From contig CAVOVI010000001.1 in the NCBI GenBank assembly GCA_963699825.1, forward strand, positions 310,001 to 374,000: a stretch of DNA of 64,000 bases. Direction: 5' to 3'. Origin of the DNA: SPDF01 sp963699825. GTDB lineage: Bacteria > Gemmatimonadota > Gemmatimonadetes > Gemmatimonadales > GWC2-71-9. The notes under the pieces are model-generated. The model worked only from the letters and a program-made list of their open reading frames with translations, ran no database searches and was not told the DNA's origin. The position numbers were made by a program, and so were the translations under genes. Shown here piece after piece: positions 28,561 to 38,092 of this stretch. Positions within the stretch are counted from its first letter, which is position 1. Each line of letters begins with the position of its first letter.

Positions 28561-31190
28561 CTGACCGACGCCCTGGACCGCCTCACCGCCGCCCTCGCCG
28601 ACCGCTACCGCATCGAGCGGGAGCTGGGGCAGGGCGGCATGGCCACGGTGTACCTCGCCGAGGACCTCAAGCACAAGCGCAAGGTGGCGCTCAAGGTCCT
28701 CAAGCCCGAGCTCGCCGCCGTCCTCGGCGCCGAGCGGTTCGTCCAGGAAATCACCACGACCGCGGCCCTCCAGCACCCCCACATCCTGCCGCTCTTCGAC
28801 TCCGGCACCGCCGACGGCTTCCTCTACTATGTCATGCCGTTCATCGACGGCGAGACCCTCCGCGGGAAGCTCGACCGCGAGACCCAGCTGGGCGTGGACG
28901 AGGCGGTCAGGATCACCACCGCGGTGGCCGATGCACTCGACTACGCCCACCGCCATGGCGTGATCCACCGCGACATCAAGCCGGAGAACATCCTGCTGCA
29001 CGATGGCCGCCCCATGGTGGCCGACTTCGGCATCGCGCTGGCGCTCTGCCGCCGCGGCCGGCGGCCGGATGACCGAGACCGGGCTCAGTCCTCGGCACGC
29101 CGCACTACATGAGCCCGGAGCAGGCCACGGCCGAGAAGGAGATCACCGCCCGCTCCGATGTGTACTCCCTGGGCAGCGTGCTCTACGAGATGCTGACCGG
29201 GCAGCCGCCGCACATCGGCGGGTCGGCCCAGCAGATCATCATGAAGATCGTGACCGACGACCGCGCGCCCGGTCACGGAGCTCCGGAAGTCGGTGCCGCC
29301 CAACGTGGCGGCCGCCGTGGCCAAGTCGCTGGAGAAGCTGCCGGCGGACCGGTTCGAGAGCGCCAAGGCGTTTGCGGAGGCGCTGGGCAATCCGGGGTTC
29401 ACGGTGGCGACGATCGGCAGCGCCGGGTCGGGAGCGACGAGTACAACTCGTTCACGGACCGTCGTGCTCCTGGCAGCCGCCCTGGTCTGTGCCCTGGCCG
29501 CCGCACTCTGGGGCTGGCTGCGAGCCGTTCCGGCACCACCGCCGAGAGCAGGGTGGGTCACCGAACTGACAATCCCCGACAGCCTCACGTTCGGTGATTG
29601 GTGGAACATGGCCCCCAGCATCTCTGGGGACGGCTCGACGCTTGCCATCGTTGCCGGTTCCGGATCGTCACTGGGGGTCTACCTTCGGCGAGCAGGCGAC
29701 GAACGAATCACCCGCCTTGAGGGCACGAACGGGGTTAAGTACGCTGCCCTCTCGCCCGATGGCAAGTCGGTGGCGTTCGGCGCCGGGCGGGCTCTTCGTG
29801 ACTCCGTCCGCTGGCGGTGAGCGACGCCGGCTGCAGGTGCCGATGCACATCACCGCCCCGTTCGCCTGGCTCGACAACGATCACGTCCTGCATGACGTGG
29901 ATGACGGAATCTTTTCGATCCCGGTCTCCGGTGCCCCCCCGACCCGCCTCACGACGGTCGACACCGCCGCCGGGGAGGCGTGGCACATTGCGCCGGCCCC
30001 GCTGCCGGGTGGCGGAATCGTCTACTCCGTGGTCCCGAAGGCAAACTACGATGCCGATGTGTGGCGAATCCATGCCGTCGACGGCCCTGGCGGTACTCCG
30101 ATCGACCTCACCGACGGGCTCATGGCGTCATTCGCCTCACCAGGCTACCTGATGGTCCGCAAGTCCAATGGGACCATCGTGGCAGCACCATTCGACCCCG
30201 TCACCCTCACGATCACCGGACCCGAGGTCGTGATCGTGGGCGGACTGCGGGTCGCGGCCTTCACCGGCGAGGGCTACTTCTCCACCGCGGAGTCGGGAGA
30301 GATGGTCTACCTGAAGAACCCGTCCGAGGGCACCCACGAGGTCGTCGCAGTGGGCAGGGACGGATCGGCCGAGCCGCTGGTTCCCGGATGGACCGCCAAC
30401 ATCGAGTCCCTGAGCCTCTCCGTTGATGGCCGGCGCCTCGCCGTGGGGCACTGGACGCCCGGAGCCGAGGAGCTCGCCATCCTCGATCTCAAGGGCGGCG
30501 CGACGGGCAGGGTCCGAATGGCCGGGGCCCAGCTCCGCAAGCCTCACTGGGCGCCCGACGGGAAGTCGCTCTATTTCGAGGCAGGGCGCTTCGGGAGTAC
30601 CGAGATCTACAGTGTGCCCTCGGAGGGAGCATCCGACCCGGTGCTCACGATCAGCGCGGACCAAAGGAGACTGTTCGATCCGAGCCCCAGTGCAGACGGC
30701 CGGGCAGTGTACTTCTCGCTTGACGATGACACCTACCGCTGGATGGTCGGTGATTCGGCCGGGCAGATCGAGGCGGTTGAGCAGACGCGCGAGACCGAAA
30801 TGCGTGCGACCCCCTCCCCGAACGGCCGGTGGCTGGCCTTCGTCTCTCGCGATCAAGGCCGGTTCCGTTTGGTGGTGCGCTCGACCGACCCCGCTCGCCC
30901 GCAGCTCCACCCCATCTGGGACGCCGGCACGCTTGGAACTATCCGCTGGTCCCACGATGGCACCGAACTGTTCTTCGTCAGCCGGGATTCGATGCGGGTG
31001 GCCCGGGTGAACTCGGGCGAGGTGTTCAATGCGTCGACCTGTCCAGGCTCTCTTTCCCATCGGGAGAATGTCGGCCGAGTTCGATGTTGCCGCTGACGGC
31101 CGGTTCATCATGGCGCGCCGCCTGACCCGACTCGACCACCCACCCCGCCTCATTCTTCTCGACGACTGGAAGGCACGGCTTCCGCAATGA
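28561..31190 (+). CDS. Ser/Thr protein kinase with C-terminal PD40 propeller, copy 1 (five +1 shifts)
   Basis: Hanks-type kinase: glycine loop GQGGMATVYLAED, catalytic Lys in VALKVLK, HRDIKPENIL, DFG and SPEQ. A membrane helix follows (VVLLAAALVCALAAALWGW), then WD40/PD40 beta-propeller repeats such as SPDGKSVAFGAG and ADGRFIMARR. The frame moves +1 at 29044-29048, about 29089, 29268, 29785 and 31034. The paralogue just downstream shows which bases are extra at the first two. The start is not settled: ATG 28556 is out of frame, and the open frame begins at CTG 28561. The stop overlaps the ATG of copy 2. Probably senses an extracytoplasmic ligand; substrate unknown. Confidence 0.85.
28563..29400 (+). 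repeat. Direct repeat, kinase-domain copy 1
   Basis: The kinase-domain coding segment matches 31190-32015 almost base for base, with long identical runs such as through the glycine loop and the HRDIKPEN region. Similarity drops sharply after the end of the kinase domain. This is a recent duplication or ongoing gene conversion limited to the catalytic half. Confidence 0.85.
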
Positions 31191-33967
31191 GCCTCGACCG
31201 CCTTACCGCCGCCCTCGCCGACCGCTACCGCATCGAGCGGGAGCTGGGGCAGGGCGGCATGGCCACGGTGTACCTGGCCGAGGACCTCAAGCACAAGCGC
31301 AAGGTGGCGCTCAAGGTCCTCAAGCCGGAGCTCGCCGCCGTCCTCGGCGCCGAGCGGTTCGTCCAGGAGATCACCACGACCGCGGCACTCCAGCACCCCC
31401 ACATCCTGCCGCTCTTCGATTCCGGCACCGCCGACGGCTTCCTCTACTACGTCATGCCGTTCATCGACGGCGAGACCCTCCGCGGGAAGCTCGACCGCGA
31501 GACCCAGCTGGGCGTGGACGAGGCGGTCAGGATCACCACCGCGGTGGCGGATGCACTCGACTACGCCCACCGCCATGGCGTGATCCACCGCGACATCAAG
31601 CCGGAGAACATCCTGCTCCACGACGGCCGCCCGATGGTGGCCGACTTCGGCATCGCGCTGGCGCTCTCCGCCGCGGCCGGCGGCCGGATGACCGAGACCG
31701 GCCTCAGCCTCGGCACGCCGCACTACATGAGCCCCGAGCAGGCCACCGCCGAGAAGGAGATCACCGCCCGCTCCGATGTGTACTCCCTGGGCAGCGTGCT
31801 CTACGAGATGCTCGCCGGGTGAGCCGCCGCACACCGGCGGCTCGGCGCAGCAGATCATCATGAAGATCATCGCCGAGGACGCCGCCCCGGTCACGAAGCT
31901 GCGGAAGGCGGTGCCGCCCAATGTGGCGGCCGCCGTGGGGAAGTCGCTGGAGAAGCTGCCGGCGGATCGGTTCGAGAGCGCCAAGGCGTTTGCGGAGGCG
32001 CTGGCGAGTCCGGGGTACACGAATGCGGCGTTCGGCGCGACGGTCGCCGGGAGCGCCGGTGGCAGGGCCAGGATAGGATGACAGACCGTTCCTCGCCGTG
32101 GCGACGCTCGCGGTCGTGGCGAGTGCGCTGGCTGCTGTGGGGCTGGCTGAAGCCCGCCCAGCCGGCGGTCGTCACCCGCGTCCGCACGGTGCTCTGGGAC
32201 ACGCCGCAGATTCGGGCCGGTTTCGTTGGCCGCAGGGTGGCGATCTCGCCCGACGGTGGCACGGTCGTGTTCATGGACAGCACGGCGGCCGGCTGGCAGC
32301 TCTGGGCCAAGGAGCGCGACCGCCTCGACGCCACCGTGGTGGCAGGCACCGCCGATGTGGCCGGCGCGCCAACCTTCTCGCCCGACGGCGCGGAGATCGC
32401 GTTCGTCACCCGCGACCACAAGGTGAAGAAGGTGCCCCGGGGTGGCGGGGCGCCCGTGCCCATCGCAGACTCCGCCGCCACGTTCCTGACCCTCCCTCGC
32501 GTGGCTGGACGGCGGCAACATCCTGTACGTGGACGCGCGGTTGCGGTTTATGGATGGTGGCACAGGACGGCGGCACCCCCCGCCAGCTGCTTACGGGACC
32601 TACTGCGTCCGATACAACGAGCCGGGGGGTCGCCAGCGTGGCAGGCCTGCCGGGCGGCGAGGCGGCCCTGCTCGCAACGTGTAGCGAGCGTCTGCGGCAA
32701 GGCGGAGCTTCGTGTCCTCGATCTGCGGACGCTCAAGGTGACGACCCTGATGCCCGATGTCCTCGCCGGCTGGCCGCTGCCGGGTGGACTGGTGGCGTTC
32801 GTCCGGAAGGATGGCGTCGTGCTGGCGGCCCCGTTCGATCTCCGCACGCTCACCTTTACGCGGCCCCCGTCGCCCGTGATGGACGGAGTACAAACCTCAG
32901 CGGTCACGGCCGACATCGCCGTCTCGGCCAACGGCACGATGATGTACGTCGCCGGCGCCATTGTGGCGAGGGAGGTCTTCCGCTACCAGCCCGTCTGGGT
33001 CACGCGCACGGGCACCACGACGCCCATCGATACGGCGTGGACGGTCCCCCTTGACGGTGGGTCCTGCACCTGCGATGGCGCCTTCGCGTTGTCACCCGAC
33101 GGACGCCGCCTGGCGCTGGTCATCTGGCGTGAGAGCGTCAACAGTGACATCAACATCAAGCAACTCGACCAGGTACCGTTCGCCCTCACGCCGCTCACCT
33201 TTGCGGGTGACAACTGGAGCCCGGCATGGACCGCTGACGGGCGGTCTGTGGTGTATGCCGGGGCAGCGGGCGACAACAAACCGGGGACGTCGCTCCTCCG
33301 CCGGCGGACCGACGGCACTGGGGCCGTGGACACGCTGCTTCCCGCATCCGGCGTGTCCTTCGCTGAGGTCGTCCCAACCCACGACACCGCCACGTTCATC
33401 CTGCGCAAGCAAACCCGGTCGGCGAGCCGGCGGGACATCGTGCTGGCACGCCGGGGGGACACCACCACCACGCCGCTGATCGCGGATTCGACCTTCAACG
33501 AGATCTTTCCGGCGCTGTCACCTGACGGGCGCTGGCTGGCCTATGCGTCGAACGAGACGCAGGGCCGCTACGAGGTATATGTCCGTCCATTCCCCGACGT
33601 GAACAGCCGTCGAGTGCAGGTTTCGCAGGGCGGCGGCACGGAACCGCGCTGGGCGCATAGCGGCCGGGAGCTCTTCTTCCGGAACGCCGCTGGCGCCCTC
33701 GTCTCCGCCACCGTGGTGCCGGCGGCGACGTTCACCCAGGGCTCGCAGTCCGTGCTCTTCGAGGGAAGTCAGTTCCTTCGCGTCCATGACGAGCAGTCGC
33801 GGTCCTACGACGTGGCGCCGGGCGATCAGCGATTCGTGTTCATGCGTGAGGTCGTGCCGGCCGCATCGACGGGGCCGACGGGTCCGCCCCCGATGGACAG
33901 GCTCGTACAGGTCACGAACTGGGCGGCCGAGGTGCAGGCGAAGCTCGCGGGGAAGGTGCCGAAGTGA
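31187..33967 (+). CDS. Ser/Thr protein kinase with C-terminal PD40 propeller, copy 2 (six +1 shifts)
   Basis: Starts MSLDRLTAALADRYRIE and has the same kinase motifs as copy 1, with a complete DFG-to-SPEQ region. The kinase reading frame is cut by TGA at 31820, which disappears if one base is removed at 31817-31820 (the paralogue reads straight through). Further +1 changes are at about 32076, 32128, 32492, 32538 and 32687; the last follows an out-of-phase GCG with a surplus A. After a membrane helix the sensor is a PD40 propeller (SPDGGTVVFMD, SPDGAEIAFVTRD, SPDGRWLAYASNE) different from that of copy 1. The repaired length is 925 codons. Confidence 0.85.
31190..32015 (+). repeat. Direct repeat, kinase-domain copy 2
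   Basis: Partner of the segment at 28563-29400. Differences are mostly third-position changes plus the single-base insertions described for copy 1. Short-read assembly can misplace reads within such a pair, which bears on the trustworthiness of this region. Confidence 0.85.
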
Positions 33968-34085
33968 GTGACGTACTCGCGTCGGGCTACAGCCGATACA
34001 TTTCGGCCAGATAGCACAGTATCGGGCACACCACACCTCTGAGCCGCTTGGCAGAATGGGCCAACTCGTTATCTTGCAGGTCGTT

Positions 34086-34159
<74 letters not shown>

Positions 34160-34170
34160 TAGTGTGCTGC

Positions 34171-34202
34171 AAACCCCGTCTTCATCTGCGAGGCGGGGTT
34201 TG
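34171..34202 (+). terminator. Intrinsic terminator after tRNA-Pro
   Basis: AAACCCCG and CGGGGTTT form a stem around a short loop 12 bases after the tRNA, ending in TTTG. The A-rich left arm also makes it usable in the other direction, but no minus-strand gene needs it. Confidence 0.75.
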
Positions 34203-34309
34203 TGCGTTCCGCACCACCCTCTGGTATACCTTACCGACCACGACCGGGCGCTGTACTGTTCCAGCACCCCCGCCACTGCTCTCGATGCTCCCCACGTCCC
34301 GGAGTCCCG

Positions 34310-35281
34310 ATGCGCCGCCTCCTCGTGCCCGCGCTCCTCTGCCTCGCCTCCGTGCTGCAGGCCCAGTCGGGGTCCGCACCCTACCGGGCCAAGACGATCC
34401 CCTTCGAACCCGGCTTCCGGGTCTTCCTCGTTCCCGATATGGAGGGGATGGGGAGCACTGTCAGCATCTACGAGGTCATCGCCGGGAATGAGGGGCCCAA
34501 CTACAAGAACCTGACGGGGCCCGACTACTGGGACGGGTTTCGAAAGCTGGTCACGGCGGAGGTGAATGCCACCATTCGCGGGGCCCGCGCGGCGGGGGCG
34601 CAGAGCTTCGTCGTGAATGAGGGCCACGGCGGCAACCGCTTCGCCAATGTCCTCCCCTGGGAGCTCGACGAGCAGGCACTCCTGATTCGTGGTTTCCCGA
34701 AACCGCTGGTGATGGTCACTGGCATCGACAGCACCTTCGGGACGATGATGTTCACCGGGGCGCACGCCAACGCTGGGAGCCGAGGCGTGATGGGGCACAA
34801 TTTCGCCTTCGATTCCTTCACGGTGAATGGAACGGTCCTCAACGAAGTGGGCATCAACGCGTTGATCGCCGGTGAGGTCGGGGTATCGGTGTCGCTGGTG
34901 AGCGGCGACGACGTGCTGATCGCGGAGACCCAGAAGATGCTGCCGGACGGCTTCGTCGCCGTCGTCACCAAGGTGGCAATGGGACGGAACGCCGCCATCA
35001 CCTACAGCCCCGCCCATGTGCGGGCGATGCTGGAGGCGGGGGCCGCCGAGGCGGTGCGCCGGGAGAAGAACGGAGAGTTCGCCCCCTTCACCATGAAGCG
35101 ACCGTACAGAATCGAGTTCATGCTGCGCCGGAGCTTCCCCGACAGCATCGTGGACTCCATTGCCAACCTGAAGGAGTTCAACCTGGAGCGGCGGGGTGAC
35201 CGGTCGTTTACGATGACCACCAACAGCGCTCGACAACTGGGCTGGCTGCTTGATGCGGTCGAGGAGACCGTCATCCGGTGA
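34310..35281 (+). CDS. M55 family (DppA-like) D-aminopeptidase, exported
   Basis: Begins with a signal peptide (residues 1-19, cleavage after LQAQ). The M55 core follows: FLVPDMEGMGS with the first metal ligands, VNEGHGGNRFANVLPWELD, and MVTGIDSTFGTMMFTGAHANAG with a histidine ligand, then GEVGVSVSLVSGDD. DppA cleaves D-amino-acid peptides; the classical enzyme is cytoplasmic, whereas this one is predicted to be exported, where peptidoglycan D-Ala peptides are the obvious substrate. It overlaps the next gene by four bases. Intact, 323 residues. Confidence 0.88.
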   Translation: MRRLLVPALLCLASVLQAQSGSAPYRAKTIPFEPGFRVFLVPDMEGMGSTVSIYEVIAGNEGPNYKNLTGPDYWDGFRKLVTAEVNATIRGARAAGAQSFVVNEGHGGNRFANVLPWELDEQALLIRGFPKPLVMVTGIDSTFGTMMFTGAHANAGSRGVMGHNFAFDSFTVNGTVLNEVGINALIAGEVGVSVSLVSGDDVLIAETQKMLPDGFVAVVTKVAMGRNAAITYSPAHVRAMLEAGAAEAVRREKNGEFAPFTMKRPYRIEFMLRRSFPDSIVDSIANLKEFNLERRGDRSFTMTTNSARQLGWLLDAVEETVIR

Positions 35282-35817
35282 GACGTATGGCCCTCGCCCT
35301 TGGGTGCCTGCTGTCGCTGGTGGCGGGCACCCTCGCCGCCCAGTCCAACATGACGTTGGCCGAGACCGCCCGCTGGCTCGAGACTGATGGCACCGATCTG
35401 GCCGTCAGTTCCAGCGATGAGACCGCGACGACCAACCTGCGGCGGGTCAGCTACACCGCCTCGGCGACCCTCAAACTCGACAGCTGCCGCCTGACCATCG
35501 TCGTGACCGACAACTCCGGTGTCTCCGGGACCCGCACGGAGATGCTGGTGCCGCTGCACGAAGTGGATATCGCGGCGCTTCGCCCGGTCTCGCGCCCCGA
35601 GGGATACCACGACTTCATCTACATTCCGGGCCAGTACTTCGTCACCATCCCCGCCAGGGCGCCGGACACCTATCCATTCCTGACCATCTCGAGTCGCGGC
35701 GAGCTGCGGTCGTACCTGGCCACCATTCCGGTCAGGGACGCGGCCGCGAGTGCGCAGCTGTCCAGGGTTGTGCGACGCGCCGCCGAGCTGTGCGGCGCAA
35801 CGAGCGGAGGGCAATAG
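35278..35817 (+). CDS. Exported protein of unknown function
   Basis: 179 residues with a signal peptide (LALGCLLSLVAGTLAAQ). The mature part is beta-rich with KLDSCRLTIVV and EMLVPLHEVDIAALRPVSRPEGY; two cysteines may pair. It is translationally coupled to the M55 peptidase and followed three bases later by a membrane protein gene. I recognise no family. Confidence 0.65.
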   Translation: MRRMALALGCLLSLVAGTLAAQSNMTLAETARWLETDGTDLAVSSSDETATTNLRRVSYTASATLKLDSCRLTIVVTDNSGVSGTRTEMLVPLHEVDIAALRPVSRPEGYHDFIYIPGQYFVTIPARAPDTYPFLTISSRGELRSYLATIPVRDAAASAQLSRVVRRAAELCGATSGGQ

Positions 35818-35820
35818 GCG

Positions 35821-36285
35821 ATGACGACCAATCCACAGTATTCCGATCGGGAACGCTTCTGGCTCACGGTCCTGGCCGTCGTCGGCTTGGTCGCGATCAA
35901 TGGCGCCTTCCTGTACGCCGTCTTCTTCCGACCGGATCAACTGCGCCTGGCGATGACCAATCCCGTTGCCGTCGCCTTCATTGTCGAGGCGCTGCTCCTC
36001 ACGGGGGCGCTCGCCTATCTCCTCCGCAGGTGGAAGGTCGCACACCTTTCGGCGGGGTGGTTCATCTTTCTGTCTTTGGCTGGGGGGCTCGCGTTCGCCT
36101 TGCCGGTCGTGCTCCTCTGGGGGAACGGCACGAAGGGACCACGCACTCAGGGGCTAGCCTTCTCCGAACACCCACCGGTGCGTCACCTCGCGCTGGCCGC
36201 CGGTGCTTGCGCCCCATATATTGGCGCTATCACCCGCTGTACCCGGAACAGCCTGCACTCAACTCAACGCAGGAGCGTCTCATGA
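35821..36285 (+). CDS. Small membrane protein with three helices
   Basis: 154 residues. Three hydrophobic segments are visible (about residues 14-34, 46-66 and 76-98, the last LFAL-rich ending in VVLLWGNG). The last 50 residues are Arg/Cys/His-rich and unlike a normal tail, and the frame runs past the next gene's start. This raises the possibility of one more undetected surplus base near 36120. No function assigned. Confidence 0.55.
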   Translation: MTTNPQYSDRERFWLTVLAVVGLVAINGAFLYAVFFRPDQLRLAMTNPVAVAFIVEALLLTGALAYLLRRWKVAHLSAGWFIFLSLAGGLAFALPVVLLWGNGTKGPRTQGLAFSEHPPVRHLALAAGACAPYIGAITRCTRNSLHSTQRRSVS

Positions 36286-36539
36286 GTCTCGCGGAATCCT
36301 TCGGGAAGTCTGGCGTGGCCCGCTTCATCAACAGCCCGACCGGGCGCGTCCTGCGCATCGCCATCGGCCTCGGCCTCGTCGGCTACGGCTTCACCCAGCG
36401 TGGCACATCCACCGGGCCGATCTTGATGGCCGTGGGGGCCATTCCCCTGATCGCCGGTGCGTTCAATCTCTGCCTCGTCAGCGCCCTCCTCGGCGGTCCG
36501 ATCAGTGGGGCACGCATCGACAGCGGTCAGGGCAAGTAG
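36282..36539 (+). CDS. YgaP-like DUF2892 membrane protein
   Basis: 85 residues, two helices. N-terminal INSPTGRVLRIAIGLGLVGYGF and GPILMAVGAIPLIAGAFNLCLVSALLGGP match the DUF2892 pattern, including the conserved NLC near the end. CGCAGGAGCG before ATG 36282 is a good ribosome site. A bidirectional terminator follows. Confidence 0.78.
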   Translation: MSLAESFGKSGVARFINSPTGRVLRIAIGLGLVGYGFTQRGTSTGPILMAVGAIPLIAGAFNLCLVSALLGGPISGARIDSGQGK

Positions 36540-36557
36540 ACTGCCGGAAGCCCAACG

Positions 36558-36597
36558 AAAACAGCCGGCCCGACTGATGTCGGACCGGCTGTCTTTG
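36558..36597. terminator. Bidirectional intrinsic terminator
   Basis: AGCCGGCCCGAC and GTCGGACCGGCT make a strong stem with a four-base loop, flanked by AAAA on the left and CTTTG on the right. It lies between the convergent DUF2892 gene and cspA and can serve both. Confidence 0.8.
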
Positions 36598-36599
36598 TC

Positions 36600-36836
36600 C
36601 TACGACTGCGGTGTCCCCGTGCTTATGACCTCTGCGCGGGTAACGTTCTCGGCCGCCGGGCCCTTGGCGCCCTGGACCACATCGAACTCCACCTTTTCGC
36701 CTTCGGCCAACGACTTGAAGCCGGTGCCGCTGATGGCGGAGTGGTGCACGAAACAATCCTTCGCGCCCCCCTCAGGAGTGATGAATCCAAAGCCCTTCGC
36801 ATCGTTGAACCACTTCACCGTTCCGGTGGTACGCAT
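36600..36836 (-). CDS. Cold-shock protein, CspA family
   Basis: 78 residues forming a single OB-fold domain. RNP1 is KGFGFITPE and RNP2 is CFVHHSAI, with TVKWFNDAKGFG at the start. It binds single-stranded RNA and DNA and acts as an RNA chaperone. GGAG lies eight bases before ATG 36836. A sigma70-type promoter at 36878-36907 gives an untranslated leader of only about 35 bases, shorter than the thermosensor leader of E. coli cspA. Confidence 0.96.
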   Translation of the reverse strand: MRTTGTVKWFNDAKGFGFITPEGGAKDCFVHHSAISGTGFKSLAEGEKVEFDVVQGAKGPAAENVTRAEVISTGTPQS

Positions 36837-36877
36837 TGCTTTACTCCATGTTCTTGAATCGGACCGCGGCGTTGCCG

Positions 36878-36907
36878 TGTATACCGACTTGTACTGCCCT
36901 GTGACAA
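36878..36907 (-). promoter_or_regulatory. Predicted sigma70 promoter of the cold-shock gene
   Basis: On the minus strand TTGTCA and TATACA are 18 bases apart, upstream of the cold-shock ATG. The match to the consensus is good for a high-GC genome; the transcription start would fall near 36871. Confidence 0.55.
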
Positions 36908-36972
36908 GCCCTCACAGGAAGGGTGGTGCGATAGCGCCAGGGACCTCCCCGGTCACTACCAACGGTCTCGGC

Positions 36973-37008
36973 AACAAAACAGGGGCCACAGCATCAGCCT
37001 GGCCCCCA
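36973..37008 (-). terminator. Intrinsic terminator downstream of the LolA-like gene
   Basis: Read on the minus strand, GGGGCCA and TGGCCCC arms surround a loop of about 12 bases and are followed by TGTTTTGTT. It lies about 95 bases after the stop of the minus-strand gene at 37102. Confidence 0.7.
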
Positions 37009-37101
37009 ACGTTCACTCGGAATTGTTCCGCGTATACGTGCTTCGACCGCTGGACAAAGCTAGCTAAGTGCCTCCGGGAGCGCAAGAAGCGGGTTTCGGC
37101 G

Positions 37102-37850
37102 CTACTCCGTGACCCACCCCGGCGCCCGGTAGGGCCCAGGGAGGAAGATCGCCGGATCGAGCGCCGGCGTCGGATTGGCTTTGACGTCGCGATATTCCTC
37201 GGTCAGCGTTACCGTCCCGTTCTCGAGGAAGAGCACCTCCGTCTCGATCCACCCCTGGCCGAGCTTGACGTACTTGTTGAACTGCACGTCGGTGACCACC
37301 CCCGGCCGCTGCGGGCTCGTGCCCAGGCTGCGGACGAAGACCAGCCGCTCCTGATCGATCCAGAACTGATTCGCCGTGCTGTCGCCCTCGGCCGCCCCGA
37401 CGACCCAAACCTTGCGACCCTGCCAGGTCCCGCTACGGACCTTCGACAGGTCATACCCAAGCTGGGTCAGGGACGCGATCGGTCTTCTCGGCCGGCTGTC
37501 CGTAGACGTCGAAGCCGAGCAGGAGCAGGGGATGCACAAGCGGCCGGGAAAGCTTGAGTTCGCCGCCGATATACCGATAGATGGAGTCGTTGCGGAAGAG
37601 AATCACGCTCTGGGAAGAGATAGGAGCGATATCGATCCTGAGTGCGCCGGGGATGCTCATTGATTCGTACCACGTCTCGACCGAGCCGTCCGCATGCTTC
37701 GTGGCCTGCACAAAGGTCAGTGTGCGATACCACTTGCCCGTCGTACTTCGCCTGCATCATCCGGATGACATCGGCACCGGTCGCCGGATCGGCGGAAGGT
37801 GACGGCGGAGCGATCGCGAGTGTGGCAGCCAGCAGCGAAAGAACGAGCAC
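37102..37850 (-). CDS. Exported LolA/LppX-like lipoprotein-sorting type protein (two +1 shifts)
   Basis: GTG 37850 is chosen because GGAGG lies five bases before it; it gives a signal peptide of about 20 residues. The mature protein (DVIRMMQAKYDGQWYRTLTF, SMSIPGALRIDI, YDLSKVRSGTWQGRKVWVVGA, FWIDQERLVFVR, YVKLGQGWIETEVLFLENG) resembles outer-membrane lipoprotein-sorting proteins with the half-barrel LolA fold. The frame moves +1 in the reading direction at 37733 (CAA then surplus G) and at 37480 (ACC then surplus G), the only minus-strand interruptions found. The repaired ORF is 249 codons. Confidence 0.78.
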
Positions 37851-37995
37851 CGATACCTCCAAAGGGACAGGGAGCAGGCGATCTTGGCTGTACGCGGTAG
37901 CTGCCGGTGAGGTTTCCCGACCGGACGCGGGACGCCTGCTGTCGGTTCGCCTCCGGGCACACTATCATACACCGCTACACGCCGCTGCCTTGCGA

Positions 37996-38069
<74 letters not shown>

Positions 38070-38092
38070 TTTCTCTCCTTCTGCCGGTTCCC

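Noticed and set aside
28470..28640. ATG 28556 as the start of kinase copy 1
   Set aside because: Runs into TGA after two codons, and reaching the kinase frame would need two more +1 changes. The start is left open.
31814..31822. In-frame TGA in kinase copy 2 as a possible selenocysteine codon, given the tRNA-Sec
   Set aside because: Sequence after TGA does not continue the kinase in that frame; the +1 frame does, and copy 1 reads CAG at the matching place.
30137..32563. 808-codon minus-strand open frame over the two kinases
   Set aside because: Crosses both kinase genes and their repeats; length is explained by GC-rich third positions.
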